From the NCBI RefSeq assembly GCF_000801105.2, contig NC_079516.1, positions 45,860,908 through 45,924,907 on the forward strand: a DNA stretch of 64,000 nucleotides, read 5' to 3'. This DNA comes from Raphanus sativus (lineage: Eukaryota > Streptophyta > Magnoliopsida > Brassicales > Brassicaceae). This document shows positions 1 through 12,699 of this stretch, in pieces. How positions within the stretch are numbered: position 1 is the stretch's first letter; each line of letters begins with the position of its first letter. A model generated the notes under the pieces. It was given only the letters and a program-made list of their open reading frames with translations, searched no databases and had not been told where the DNA came from. The translations under genes were made by a program, and so were the position numbers.

Positions 1-433
1 TGATCCAACTTTTAATAATTGAAATAAAAGGTGTAACTTATTCTTGTTCTTTCACGATGTTAATTTCTCAATTGAACTTTTATCTTTCAAGGAATTTGTT
101 TTATAGATCAGTTAGAAGTTTGTAGAGTTCCAAAGAAATAGGTAACTTTTAAATCGTTAATATTCATATGTATAAATTCAAAATAAAACAAACACTAGGT
201 AGGCAAACTGGAAGAGAGCACACGGACTTAAACAAGTGGCTGTCATTTACACTTGACTATCAATTAAAATCGATATTTTTGTTTATCCTCCACGAGTACA
301 ATACTGCAGTAATAATTCTAGAATACACGAGCCAATATTTTAAATAATCCTTCTTTGGTAAAACATATATTCATTAGGCATAACTGGTTTGCTTACAAGT
401 TTTAATCAAATGGAATAATATAAATATTAGAAG

Positions 434-516
434 ATGCATTTTGGTAGTATTACAATAGTTGGCGCAATAGTGCAAAACTACTACCAAATTATTGCAAAAA
501 TATTACCAAAATGCAT
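434..516. repeat. Short imperfect foldback
   Basis: Bases 434-451 (starting ATGCATTTTGGTA) are the reverse complement of 499-516 with one mismatch, around a loop of about 47 bases. This may be a relic of a small inverted-repeat element. No target duplication was identified. Confidence 0.5.
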
Positions 517-1779
517 TTTCCTGTCATGTATAGTACTGGTTTCTAATTGTCGGATACATTTTTTTATAAACTCTATCCGATAGGTTTCGAGAAAAACACA
601 CTTAGTTAGTGCTATAAACTGGATTATTTCAAAACGTTTGATTTAAATTTAGAATATTTTCCGAATAATGCAAGAAGGTGAACGTATATAAACCACGTAA
701 ACTGAAGTTCAAATTTATATTGACCAAATAGTGATAATTTAATTATAGAAAAATAAATACACATGTAACTCCAAAAAAAATACCACTAAACTACCATCAT
801 TTGGTTAAATAATTTTGGGTTTCAAAACTCTGACGTTAAAAACCAAAAAGTAACAATCTTAAAACATTAACTAAAAGGTTCCTAATACATATTTGCCATA
901 ACTCTCAGTTTTGTCTTTATATTTGGCTTTCATTTGGATACTCTGTAAATGGGTTCATTGATCTGCTAGCCAATTATTAGACTTTCTTAAAAGAAATTGA
1001 ATAACTTTTTCTAACGGGTAAATTTTGGTACACAAATATAATATAAATTTTGATAATCTTCATATATAGCTTGGAGGTAAAAATCATTACATACTAACTC
1101 TAAAATTTGAAGACCAAAAATCATGATGTCATTAGACTATGTCTAACCATGTTCATCCATTTCATATTTTCGCCGGTTCAGTGCATCTGCTATGAAAACC
1201 TAACACTTTCGAATTTAGCCGATGAAAAAATAATATATGTCCGCATAAACTTCCCTTATCACAGAGTCAATGATTTCATATTAATTAGTTAAAAAGACTA
1301 TAAGATATGGTAATTAATTATGGGGATGGACCAGGTTGCTTTCAGTTCTAAGCCAACTCGTTACGCTTAATTAAAATAAAAATCCCTTACTTAGCAAGTC
1401 ATGTCGCACACCACCCGTTCTCTCCAACCTTTTTATGTTGCCATTTGTACCCTGAGCTTCACAAATAATTACGATTTACTCTCGCAACAGAAATCTTTTT
1501 ACCTTTTTATGTTAAAAAGGAATTAATATTCATTAGTGTTAAAAAGAAAATTCATTGTTTGTTGCACGAATTTCGACATTATTCTAAGAGAATATGTTGA
1601 TCTATACTATTTCCTTATTTATATTGTGTGGAAAATGAGTTGGATGACTCAGTCGATAATAAGTTATGCGTCCGAACAATGCTACTTTTGGAGTGGCTTA
1701 GATAGAGCTCGTCTTTGTTTGATAAAGTAAATGAAAACTTAAAAAGGAAGTGTATGGAGTTTAGATATTCTTAGATAAA

Positions 1780-1872
1780 TTACAATTCCCTAGGAAGATT
1801 CTACTAACTGCTACCGCTAGCTTTTTTTTTTTTACAATTCCCTAGGAAGATTCTACTAACTGCTGCTGCTAG
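1780..1872. repeat. 41-bp direct duplication around a poly(T) filler
   Basis: Bases 1780-1820 recur at 1832-1872 with two or three substitutions. They are separated by a C followed by a T run. The layout is that of a target-site duplication around a poly(A)-only insertion read on the minus strand, or of filler-type break repair. Confidence 0.6.
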
Positions 1873-2256
1873 TTGTTACCTCTCCAATGCACTTCATAGT
1901 AATATGCAGCCCTTGTTGAAAAATATTTCGAATATTGCACCGACTATTGGAGGAATGTGCAGCACAGAGGACAGTGTGGGTGCCAGAATCACAATGGTGA
2001 CAGTCGAAACATTACAATAAATCAACTAGGTCATGCAATAGACAAGCACCCGACTGTAAGAGTAATATATTCACCTAGTTAAAGTAGTTAATTTGATGTT
2101 AGTTTTCGTGGCGAGTCCGGCCGGATCATGAATTTCAACAACAGCAGCAGAAAAAAAACTAAGTAGCTGCTCTAATTATCTGAAAAATTTATATAATTGG
2201 AATATCTAAGTTTTTCAAAGTATATAATCAGAGCCGTATCTACTAAAGAAAAATTG

Positions 2257-2314
2257 AAACATTGGCTCATCTTTTTTATTCGTCAAAAAAAAAAAACATT
2301 GGCTCATCTTTTTA
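2257..2314. repeat. 22-bp direct duplication around TTCGTC-poly(A)
   Basis: AAACATTGGCTCATCTTTTT occurs at 2257 and again at 2294. The 15-bp filler is TTCGTC followed by nine A. It belongs to the recurrent tiny-insertion pattern discussed in the findings. Confidence 0.6.
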
Positions 2315-3887
2315 TACATAAGAATTAAAGGCCATGTTTACAAAAATATGATTTTATTTGGTTTACTTGTAAGGACACTAATAATTTTTTTTCATAACCT
2401 AAACCTAAATTATTGATAAATTTTGGAATTTTTTTCTATATTTACAGTTTAGATTTTTTTTACAACATTTACAGTTTAGAGTTTAAATCATTATTTTCAA
2501 TTACATATATATTTAAAAAATATTAAAGCAACAATAATGGTGTTAATCCACATGAATTTCTTAAAATAACAAAATATTAATTTCTTATTAAAACTTAATT
2601 ACTTAAGTAAACTTATTTTTGTTATTAAAATCGAACCAATGAAAAATTGACATTTGGATAGTGAGATTAGTATGAAAATCTAAGCTTTTTATTTTTAAGA
2701 ATTTTACTCTTTCTTTCTCTCTTCCTCTTTTATTTTTTTCATTACTTTTAAGGTGAATTGGTTTAAAATCTAAAAAGAATGATTAAATTAGCAAACTACC
2801 TATGATGTGATAAATTTGTTCTCTATCAATTAAGGTATCATGATATGAGATTTAGTGTATTCACTAATTAGTGCATAAATTGTGTATATAGAGCGATTTT
2901 TATTTTAATAATTGAATACTCACAGTATTCCTGCTAAAGATACTCTCAGAACTCTCGAACTTTTTGTTTATTTCTTTTTTCTATTATTATTCCTTTTATA
3001 AGGTAAACAATGTGATCAATATATATGTTTGAATCTAAGCGATGATTAATATCTTGATAATTATTTTTTCGTCTATTATTATTTATTATAAATTTTATAA
3101 TGAATTTATGATATAAATTAATATTATTTATATCAAAAATTTGTTGTAGTTTAATTTAAAAGTTAAATATAAAATAATAAAAGAAAATACTAAGTAAATT
3201 TTCTATCAGAATTTCATTTCACAAAAATATGTTTTCGTATTATTCCTTTTAAAACCTTTTATAAAGTATCGCTTTTGTTTAGCCTATGGCATCAAAAACA
3301 CTAAGCTCTATATGTAATACCAATATAATGATATATCATGAAAATGTCATCTGCAGCTTTTCCTTTTATGCGTAAGTTTAGCGGATCAAACACATGTTGG
3401 GAAAGAACGATGGGGCCAATGGGCTTGACGACTGTCAAATAAATCTAGAGAACATCTTCATTGCTGGTAGTAATTACTGGAGCTGATTATGGGCCCAAGC
3501 AAAGGGCTTGGTTGGACTTGGGACAGAATTTGTGAACTTGATACACTTCTAAAGTTAGTTTTTGTAAACTTGATACACTTCAAAGTTTATAAGACAAACG
3601 ATCATTTTTGAGTTATTCTCATTACATTAGTATCTTTGAAAGATGAGAACCAACTATGTAGCATCCAAAGACCACTGAATTCAGTCTAAGACAGAGAAAA
3701 AACTTAAAAAGCAAATCGGTTAATAGATTCCAAAATCAACTTAACAGGCCATGCTATTTTTCTAGCATGTTTATCAAATTCTAAATAGTAATTAGTGGAA
3801 TGGAGATTTTTGATAACGTTTTTAGAAATTTTATGTATTTTTTTTTAAATCCAGTAATAATTATTAAATTTCCTAAACATTTATTTT

Positions 3888-3933
3888 ATAATTCTATGAA
3901 AACTGAGTTCAAAGAAAATAATTCTATGAAAAC
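3888..3933. repeat. 16-bp direct duplication with A-rich filler
   Basis: ATAATTCTATGAAAAC occurs at 3888-3903 and 3918-3933. The filler is 14 bp and A-rich. Confidence 0.5.
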
Positions 3934-4489
3934 CTTATATAAAATTTGGTATAATTTATATCACTAAACGTAATACAAAAAAATTACAAATTATAAATTT
4001 CTTGACTTATAAAATTATCCAATTTACTAAAATCAAACTTCATTAATCCTTAAGAATAGACTATTAGACGTGAAAGTAAAGACTATTACAAAAACATTTT
4101 ATGTGGTTATTTTTTGAAGACCATGAGAGTTGTAGATAGTCGACCCATAATCTATTTTAATATTCAAAATCAGTTTTTGGAAATTTTAGTTTAAAGAATA
4201 ACACTTTTTTTTTTTGTAAATGACACTTCGTACAAAAAAACATCTGAATCTGAAAAAACCCAACTCCATTACATAACACGTTAGACCACTAACATATTGA
4301 TAATTACTTGAAACTTTCATAATCCGAGTGTTATTCCTCTATTTCAAAGCTTATCACGACTGGATTGTAATTTCTTAAACTTTTTTTACCTAGATTACCA
4401 TGTGATATTTAAATGGCAAAGAACTCGGCCTAAAAAATTTCGACAAAAAAAGAACAGTCTTAAATATAGATCGCTTAGACCTTTTTCAA

Positions 4490-4735
4490 TGTATCTATCT
4501 ATTTTTACCTGTAAAATAGAGGAACTCTATAATAGAAATGAGTTTTACTTCAGTATATTTTTTTTAAAATAGAATCTTCTAATATATAGAGTAATGCTAT
4601 TTTTTCTCTATAAATAGAGGAAAATATAGCAATCTCTATTTTAGAGATGAAAATAGAGATGAGTTGGAGTGATTTTGATCCTAAATACTATTATAGAAGT
4701 AAAAATATGAGAAGATTGGAGATGTTCTTGAAGAC
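4490..4735. repeat. MITE-like segment rich in CTCTA/TAGAG motifs
   Basis: The segment has many copies of AAAATAGAG and its complement, and a GGAGATG-type right edge. Segments at about 60463-60700 and 63611-63918 are compositionally alike and probably the same dispersed family. The boundaries are approximate and no target duplication was found. Confidence 0.4.
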
Positions 4736-5370
4736 TTAGTTAAGCTCTAAGAGACAAAATAAATCTCACCATTGGGCTTGTTTTAAGAGCTTTATTAAAA
4801 AAGTTTTCAAAAATTAATATTATTATTTTTATATAATTTTTATAAAATAAAGAACAATGAAATCTACCATTTGTAATAAATCTTACTTTTGTCAATTTGT
4901 AATAAGATTTAAATATCCTAAACGAGATGTATTTTTCTCTTTTCTCAGTTATTTCTTATATAACTGTTTAATGGTCAGATATTCATTTTCATCTTTAAGA
5001 TGGAGATGCTTTGATGATCACAAATAAAGATGCTAAGGCCACACGTTCCGATTTAGCAAAGAACAGTTCGTGACACTATGCACTCTACTTTTAGTCTATA
5101 TCAACTGATAGTTCATTTGATTTTAGTAGTCATGAAGCCAGGTCCGACTTGTGGCATAAGCCACGTATACGGCTGATTAGGACTTAATATTTGAATTGTA
5201 AAATTTTCACTACAAATTCGTTATGTTTATGTCAATTATAAAAAAAATTATACGGGTTTAGGGTCTTGAACAAATTTCATTTATGTTGGTCCGGCGCTGC
5301 ATGAAGCAATTGTAAAACATTTTTAAAATGATCAATGACTAAAACTAAATTACTTCACAACCCAGGTATT

Positions 5371-5418
5371 AAAACACGGCTGCACTGGGTTACAAAAAAA
5401 AAAACACGGCTGCACTGG
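5371..5418. repeat. 18-bp direct duplication around GTTAC-poly(A)
   Basis: AAAACACGGCTGCACTGG is repeated exactly at 5371 and 5401. The 12-bp filler is GTTAC followed by A. This is the cleanest example of the tiny poly(A) insertions. Confidence 0.65.
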
Positions 5419-5706
5419 AGAGTGGTCAAGCGTGGCAATTTATCCTATTCAGTCATTAGAACAGAGTTAAACAATTCACGTTTTTGATGTTTTAAAGTTT
5501 GAAGTAGGGTGTTATATGTTAAATCTATTAGTTTGAAATCTAAACTGAAAAAATGCAAAAATTGGATGAAACCTATGAAAACAAGAATACGGCAGTTTAA
5601 TTTTTTTTGTGTAACCTTAAAATGTTTGGAAGAATAAGATAAACTAATTACAATTATGTCATTAATAAATAAAAAGCGGAAAAAACATTCTACACATTGA
5701 ATTCAT

Positions 5707-5881
5707 AACTTGTTGTGCTTATATAACCGGGCTTCGTAGCCTGGTGGTAATGGAACCTCGGCTGAGGTGCCCGCCACCCAGCTTCGAAACCCGGCCACAG
5801 CGATTTAACATCCTTACTGCTGGGGCGCTGGACCCCTTCGGGGGATATTTGGGAAAGTGGCTGCCCAGACACCAGAGATAT

Positions 5882-5918
<37 letters not shown>

Positions 5919-5931
5919 TGTTGTGCTTATA
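5707..5931 (+). mobile_element. tRNA-derived SINE with long poly(A) tail
   Basis: The body is about 5724-5882. It has a polymerase III A-box-like stretch (TAGCCTGGTGGTAATGG, about 5737-5753) and a B-box-like stretch (GCTTCGAAACCC, about 5781-5792), then a GC-rich unrelated part, then roughly 34 A residues. The 17-bp sequence AACTTGTTGTGCTTATA flanks it exactly at 5707-5723 and 5915-5931, which is a target-site duplication from LINE-machinery insertion. The perfect duplication and the long tail suggest a recent event. It resembles Brassicaceae SB-type SINEs, but I cannot name the subfamily. Confidence 0.9.
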
Positions 5932-5983
5932 GAAATCTAAGAACCATTAGAAAAAAAAAGGAAAAGAAATCCAAGAACCATTA
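5931..5983. repeat. 19-bp direct duplication with A-rich filler
   Basis: AGAAATCTAAGAACCATTA at 5931 recurs at 5965 with one change. The filler between them is A-rich with a GG. It lies immediately next to the SINE target duplication. Confidence 0.5.
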
Positions 5984-7260
5984 TACCACTGAAACTTTTT
6001 TTTATTTCTTGTATTAAATCATTAGATATATATTTTTTATAAGAAGATTGGAATTATAATCAGTATTATCTCCGATTTTTTTTACAGTTTGTACAACCGA
6101 TTGCCGCGACTCATAATTTCAAACGCATTGTATATAGATCATGTAAAGTCACAAACTTATTTATTATTTTAAGGTCTTAAGAAGTCAAGATACTTCATGT
6201 ATTCGATCAAATAAGAGTATAATTTTACAGAATTAGCATGAATCTGTATAAGTTGATGACAAAAGAAAAGAATATAATTTTATTTTAAATGCATATACTG
6301 TTGGAGTAAATTCATTTTTAATAGAATTAATCTAAAATAGAATAAAATGCAGAAGAAAAATAGAGTTGCATTGAAAAATAGTACTAAACCGGTTTATGTC
6401 TTTCTGTTGCACGGGTTTCTAGGCACCAGCTATTATGATAAGATAATTCAAAGATCGTTTCATCATGCATTAGCTTATCATACATGGAAAATTTTGAATT
6501 TGCTCTTTTGACCTTTTTCTTTTGGCGAAACCAAACTTCTCTTTCCTATGTAAAATATATTTAAAAAACTGATATTCAACCAACAAACAAACTATCCCCT
6601 AATTAAATTATTAGAATGTTTGGACTAATAGTCTTCAAAGATCAACAGGCTTTCTCGTGATTAAATTGGGTCGTACAAAAGAAATTAATCTGACATATCG
6701 ATGTTGCTTCATGTTTTTTATCCAATTCACCGGAGAATTTTCCTTCTCTTCAAGTGACTGCATGTCTGCATAGCTACGTGAAATTTAATTTGCTAATATT
6801 GATTTCACATTGACGACACGTTTGATATTTCTAAACTGGCCTTCTCATAGCGTAGTGCACCCTCCTTTAAAGAAATCGACTATATAACTAATTCCATCTA
6901 GAAAGTGTTATATTCAGACACAAAATATCTGAAACCGATTAAATCTATGAACAAAAACATAGGAAGTGAGATAAACTATTCAGAATCCTCAACTCATCTC
7001 GTTTACTCAATCGATGAAGAAAATTAATTCATGTAATCTAGATGTTCTGAAGACAAGCGGGCTAAGTGATGGCTTAAAACCACCCAGCATATATATTTAG
7101 AGCCACCAAAGTTTATTTTTCGTAAAAATAGTGGATTTTTTAACATTGAAAACAACAGTTAATATTATTTTTGTATATACCAATATCTACATTTTTAACA
7201 CTCCGATTTGTTTGTTTAAATGCATGAATTTTCGTTTTAACGGATGTGAGAGCTAGACAA

Positions 7261-8834
7261 TGTTAATGTAGTGAGGGCAGAGAAACTAGTGCAGAAAGTA
7301 AAATAGACACAAAGTTTGTTAACGGGGTTCGTTTCCTACATCCCCGGGACCTCGTCCAGATTTCATTGACTTAGAACAAGGAACAACCTACAATTGCTAT
7401 ATGGTACAACACACACGAGTGTCTACCACTCTTTTCTAAGGAGCAATCTACAAAGATTAGGAATAGGGGTGGGCAAAAAAACCAAACCGAACCGAACCGA
7501 ACCAACCAAACCGAAGTTAAACCGAACCAAACCAAACCGTTCTCTTTATGTAACCCAATTGGTTCAGTTTTTACTCAACCCGAACGGTTTGGTTTGGTTT
7601 GGGTTTAAACCGAACCAAACCGAACCAAACCGATAATCCAATATATATAGTAAAAATATATATGACATATATATTTGTATTAACATATTGTAAATTTTAG
7701 TTAAAGTTTCGTATTTCATTTTTTTCATAACTTCCATATCTTTAAAAAAAATATAAATACGATTCAAATAATACTATTATATATAAAATCATGTAGCATA
7801 AGTTTTTATATTCTCACTCTATCGTTTATGAGTTGATTATTTTTTAATAAAAGTATAAAACTGATGCCTTCATATTTTATAACCAACCCGAACTACACCG
7901 AACCAAACTAGACCATAATAATGTAAACCGAACTAAATCTAAACCAAACCGAACTGAACCGAACCGAATTAAACCCAAACTGAACCCAAACCAAAGCTAC
8001 TTTGGTTTTAATTGGTTTGAGTTTTATAAAACCCAAATTACCCAAACCAAACCGAACCCAAACCGAACCCGAAACTAAACCGAAATGCCCACCCCTAATT
8101 AGGAATACAACGGATCTCATCCGGACACGCCAGAGCACACTGTCTTCTACAGCTGCAATCTTCACAGACCTCTTCAATGAAACCTCCTTTGCTAAACTCC
8201 CCTTGAGTCTAGGCTTCGATCTTCCACTTCTCGGAAGTACTTCACCAAGTACGTCAGTACCCAACGCACACCAGTGACACAAAACGCTTGATCCTCCAAG
8301 CACACACACAGCTCACCACGAGCTACACACGATGGCTAACTCCATCACACAAAGCGCCAACACCAACGCCACCAAACTAAACCAACATCAGACTCCATCG
8401 ACAACTACTACAGACACTGCTTCGACACTAAACAGATACACCAATATACAATGAAACCCCTCTCTCTATTATGTGAGGTCTGGCTTTCTCATAAGGCACG
8501 TCCCTCCTTATATAGCAGACCATAACTTACTCTCCACGTCTTTAACTTGCTTTCCAAGTCCTCCACTTGCTCTCCATGTCTTTCCAATACACATAAGGTA
8601 ACTTTCCATTTACCTTAATGGAAAACTTCATCTTCAAGCAAACTCCCTTTTTCTTTATGGAAAACGTCCATTTGTCTTCAAGCACATATCATCTTTCCTT
8701 TTCTAACTCAGGAAGCCCACGATCATCCATAAACCCGAACTCCCATTCAGCTCCATCTTCATGCCACACGCCTGTAGTACCTCCTGTAATACTTCACGAA
8801 CTAATACAGAACATCTCAGGAATCTGCATCTTCG
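7261..8834 (-). repeat. 3' LTR, split by a hAT-like insertion
   Basis: It matches 9095-10026 almost base for base, apart from a 634-bp insertion plus its duplicated target. Small differences between the copies (for example CCCCGGGAC against CTCCGGGAC) record time since insertion. Confidence 0.9.
7464..8097. mobile_element. hAT-like non-autonomous element inside the LTR
   Basis: It starts TAGGGGTGGGCA and ends TGCCCACCCCTA, a perfect 12-bp terminal inverted repeat. The 8-bp target duplication ATTAGGAA is present at 7456-7463 and 8098-8105, and the second LTR shows the empty site with one copy. An 8-bp duplication and a TAGGG-type terminus are hAT hallmarks. Both subterminal regions are dense in degenerate ACCGAACC and GGTTTGGTTT motifs, the usual place for transposase binding. 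No transposase is encoded. Confidence 0.88.
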
Positions 8835-8848
8835 ATCTCCCCCTTTTT
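8835..8848 (-). other. Polypurine tract of the LTR element
   Basis: The minus strand reads AAAAAGGGGGAGAT immediately before the 3' LTR. This is the typical plus-strand primer of plant Copia elements. Confidence 0.8.
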
Positions 8849-9080
8849 GACTATGCATGTGCACTCATCATAACTGGTTTGAAAACCACGTCTTCAATCT
8901 CCCCCTATGAGTCACATCATGGTCAAAGCCCAATTCGAAGATCAACACCTTCCAAATCTATGAAGAAATCCCATCACGCCATCTTCAGCGATCTCCAATC
9001 AAACTTTGTTCTACTTCCTGAACAAGTTTCTGTCCTCACCTTGATCTACTCGAAACTAAGTCGTTAACTCTATCGACCCC

Positions 9081-9092
9081 GCTCTGATACCA
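9081..9092 (-). other. tRNA primer-binding site of the LTR element
   Basis: The minus strand reads TGGTATCAGAGC two bases after the 5' LTR. It is complementary to the 3' end of initiator methionine tRNA. Confidence 0.88.
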
Positions 9093-9094
9093 CT

Positions 9095-10026
9095 TGTTAA
9101 TGTAGTGAGGGCAGAGAAACTAGTGCAGAAAGTAAAATAGACACAAAGTTTGTTAACGGGGTTCGTTTCCTACATCTCCGGGACCTCGTCCAGATTTCAT
9201 TGACTTAGAACAAGGAGCAACCTACAATTGCTATATGGTACAACACACACGAGTGTCTACCACTCTTTTCTAAGGAGCAATCTACAAAGATTAGGAATAC
9301 AACGGATCTCATCCGGACACGCCAGAGCACACTGTCTTCTACAGCTGCAATCTTCACAGACCTCTTCAATGAAACCTCCTTTGCTAAACTCCCCTTGAGT
9401 CTAGGCTTCGATCTTCCACTTCTCGGAAGTACTTCACCAAGTACGTCAGTACCCAACGCACACCAGTGACACAAAACGCTTGATCCTCCAAGCACACACA
9501 CAGCTCACCACGAGCTACACACGATGGCTAACTCCATCACACAAAGCGCCAACACCAACGCCACCAAACTAAGTCAACATCAGACTCCATCGACAACTAC
9601 TACAGACACTGCTTCGACACCAAACAGATACACCAATATACAATGAAACCCCTCTCTCTATTATGTGAGGTCTGGCTTTTTCATAAGGCACGTCCCTCCT
9701 TATATAGCAGACCATAACTTGCTCTCCACGTCTTTAACTTGCTTTCCAAGTCCTCCACTTGCTCTCCAAGTCTTTACAATACACATAAGGTAACTTTCCA
9801 TTTACCTTAATGGAAAACTTCATCTTCAAGCAAACTCCCTTTTTCTTTATGGAAAACGTCCATTTGTCTTCAAGCACATATCATCTTTCCTTTTCTAACT
9901 CAGGAAGCCCACGATCATCCATAAACCCGAACTCTCATTCAGTTCCATCTTCATGCCACACGCCTGTAGTACCTCATGTAATACTTCACGAACTAATAAA
10001 GAACATCTCAGGAATCTGCATCTTCA
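9095..10026 (-). repeat. 5' LTR (932 bp, uninterrupted)
   Basis: This is the intact partner of the 7261-8834 LTR and shows the empty site of the hAT-like insertion. Confidence 0.9.
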
Positions 10027-10031
10027 GACAA

Positions 10032-10916
10032 GAGTGGTAACTGGTAAGAGATTAATGCACGAATAGTTTTTCCTTTGTAATTACAAATGAATAATTTTTC
10101 TTTTATTAAAATAAAGCTTTCCGCAATATTCATATGATATTTTTGGCGCATAATGTAGTAACCACCAAACCAAAACAATGTGAAATATGCATTCTAATGT
10201 GAAACATGCATTCTAATCATCTACAGTAATGTAATATAAATTGGACTACATAAACAAACAAAAGTGTTGGCATGTAGAAGTTGAAGAAAATTGAATTGAC
10301 ATTGTGGTGATTTGTGTTCTGGTTTATGTTTTTTTTTTCTTTTTTATTTATGTTTTCATTCTCCTTTCATTATGTATAAGAAAAATTCGTAACTAATATA
10401 TATTGATGTCATGATCAAGATTTAAATCTGGTATAATATGCATTTCCGTGAATTATAAACGATAACATAAAAGCGTTAATATGAAAACCGAATCTTAAAA
10501 GTGTTCTTCGAAAATGCTTCGCTACATAAACTTGGTCGGTTCGTACAAAAATAGTCTCGACAAATTGAAAAAAATTATAAATGGAAATATATTTAGTGAA
10601 CACAAGAAAATCTATTGGAAAGGTGAGAGCTAGCCAGAAAAAAAGAATGTGAAAGGAAACGAATCCATGTTTTCAACTATCGTCAAACATGTCGTCTCGT
10701 TGGCATTTAAATAACAAGAGGAAAAATCGTGACGACTAACGTGACGTTTCACATACCTATTCAAAATCCTAAAGCACGTATTATCTCACCCTCTCTATAT
10801 ATTAAGCATCCAAGTTGATACTTTAGTCTATAAACGTGGATCCAACAAAACAATTAATCCAACTCATATCTCTCTCTTATACATCTGTCTAGCTCTTGTC
10901 TCTCTGAGAAACAAAG
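10032..10916 (+). promoter_or_regulatory. ACA2-like upstream region with TATA box
   Basis: There is no gene in this stretch. CTCTATATATTAAG at about 10793-10806 is a good TATA box about 115 bases before the start codon. A pyrimidine-rich leader (TCTCTCTTA and similar) lies between it and the ATG. Confidence 0.5.
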
Positions 10917-12575
10917 ATGGATAAATCATCAATCCAGTGCTTCTTATTCATACTTCTCACCATCATCGTCACTTTTATTTCATGTTCGAATGCTCAGAGA
11001 GAAGTTGGTAAGCTATACATTTGATCTTGGTACATGGTTTTCCTTTTTTTTCTTCTGTTTGATAAACTATTAACTAAGATTGATGAATGGATGTGTGTAG
11101 AGGATGAAAGTGAATTTAGCTACAAGCAGAACGTGGAGAACGGGCCGGAGAAATGGGGGAAACTGAAACCGGAATGGAAAATGTGCGGGAAAGGAGAGAT
11201 GCAATCTCCCATTGATCTTATGAATGAAAGAGTTAGAATTGTTTCTCATCTTGGAAAGCTTACTAGAAACTACAAACCTTGCAATGCCTCTCTCAAAAAT
11301 AGAGGCCATGACATGATGGTAATAGATCCTTCATTTCTTTTAGAACCCAATCGGACTAATCCCACAGGCCCGTAAAAAAATCATGTACTTTTATGTATTT
11401 AAAACATCTACAGTGGTAAAAAGAAAACCACATCAATTTTTGTAAGTGGTGGTACTTGATCCCTAGCCTCGATTCACATGACAAGAGTCCTCTACCTACT
11501 CGAAAAGAACACTGAGCCACACGCTCTTTTGGTTATTAATTTTTTGATTTCATAATTTTATATATACTCTTATTTGTTTGCTCGCAGCTGAGATTTGAAG
11601 AAAGGCCCGGAAGTATTAAGATCAGTGGTACTGAATATCAACTCCTACAGCTTCATTGGCATTCTCCCTCTGAACATACGATCAATGGAAGAAGGTATAT
11701 GCAATATTCTATAACACGTGTATATATGACGGTTTGTATCAAATAACAAATGAATTCCCAACTTCTGATATTACTCTAACTAAGCTAAACTTGACGTTTT
11801 GACAGAATTTTGTAACACTTTTTATCCTAAAAATGGCAGGTTTGCTCTGGAACTTCATATGGTTCATGAAAGCATTGACGGAAGTATGGCTGTAGTCACA
11901 GTGCTTTATAAAATTGGAAGATCAGACTCGTTTCTCACCTTGGTACAAATCATTCCATCATTAGCTATGATATTAAGCTTTTTTTTTTGACAAAATATGA
12001 TATTAAGCTTTTAAAGTTTTTTCTAATTATTTTCAACCAATTTTCTTCTTTGCTTTTTGGTTAGTTGGAAAATAAATTGTCGGCGATGACAGATCAAAAT
12101 GAGTTTAATATAGGAACGATAGATCCAAAGGAGATTAAGCTTGGGAGCAGAAAATATTATAGATATGTTGGATCACTTACCACTCCTCCGTGTACGCAAA
12201 ATATCACTTGGACCGTCGTCAAAAAAGTATATACTATGTTTTCTAAAGTTATTTATTTTACTTTATGTGTGTTTTTCTCCTAGTTTATGAAATTACACTC
12301 TTTCGTTTATATTTGTTTCCATGATTTTTAGGTCAGGACCGTGGCGAGAAACCAAGTGAGACTACTCCGAGTGGCTGTTCATGATGTAAGTTTTATTTAA
12401 ATACAAACTACAAACTTAATATATACTTACTGAATTTGAATCCTTACTATATATGAGATAGAAGTGATTATATTATTGTTTGAAAAATAATCTGTAGAAT
12501 TCAAATACAAACGCAAGGCCGGTTCAACCTACAAATAAGCGCGTGGTGAAATTATTCAGGCCAAGATCTTACTGA
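10917..12575 (+). CDS. ACA2: Alpha carbonic anhydrase (ACA2-like)
   Basis: A zinc enzyme that interconverts CO2 and bicarbonate, probably secreted. Seven exons join in frame: 10917-11007, 11101-11318, 11588-11694, 11840-11942, 12065-12226, 12332-12385 and 12498-12575, giving 270 aa, normal for plant alpha-CAs. Residues 1-26 form a signal peptide. QSPIDL starts at 65. The zinc histidines are H126, H128 (in [10 protein letters not shown]) and H145 (in ELHMVH). C59 and C216 (in TTPPCT) are the expected disulfide pair. N92 and N219 lie in glycosylation sequons. All key residues are present, so it should be active. The symbol rests on position next to MED20, as for At2g28210; another family member is possible. 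Confidence 0.9.
11966..12012. repeat. 17-bp duplication in a carbonic anhydrase intron
   Basis: TATGATATTAAGCTTTT at 11966 and 11996 flanks TTTTTTGACAAAA. The reverse complement of that filler is TTTTGTC followed by poly(A), the same junction type as at 2279-2293. Confidence 0.6.
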
Positions 12576-12699
12576 ATCAGATACAATACAGTAATACACT
12601 ATATTCATTTTATTTTTACAAATATTGTATGTAGCTATACTAAATAAAGGGTGTGTTCCTTGGTTATATTTTGGTGTTCCATCATTCCATTATTTTCGC

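Larger units (their letters stand above)
1..7255. other. Gene-free AT-rich intergenic region
   Basis: No open frame here shows family similarity, codon bias or plausible splice structure. The short frames are what AT-rich DNA gives by chance. The stretch holds a foldback, several short direct duplications, one MITE-like segment and one SINE, each listed separately. About 10.9 kb separates the window start from the first gene (the carbonic anhydrase). Confidence 0.7.
7261..10026 (-). mobile_element. Non-autonomous Copia-type LTR retrotransposon
   Basis: Two long direct repeats (7261-8834 and 9095-10026) bound a short internal region of about 260 bp. GACAA flanks the element at 7256-7260 and 10027-10031, a 5-bp target duplication. 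The plus-strand ends are TG and CA, the left LTR having CG at its inner edge. Read on the minus strand, the 9095-10026 copy is the 5' LTR. It is followed after two bases by TGGTATCAGAGC, the initiator-Met tRNA primer-binding site of Copia elements. A polypurine tract precedes the other LTR. No gag or pol is present, so it would need proteins from a related element. Open frames inside the LTRs, such as 8618-9067, are not credible genes. Confidence 0.9.

Noticed and set aside
5724..5800. Possible tRNA gene
   Set aside because: The A and B boxes are present but no cloverleaf closes. The poly(A) tail and 17-bp duplication show it is a SINE.
7394..8309. Open frames on both strands around 7.4-8.3 kb
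   Set aside because: They arise from ACCGAACC-type repeats of the hAT-like element and the LTR; Lys/Pro/Thr/Asn runs with no protein family.
8618..9067. 149-codon open frame in the LTR element
   Set aside because: It spans the end of an LTR and the short internal region, its start is repeated in the other LTR, and it resembles no gag or pol protein.
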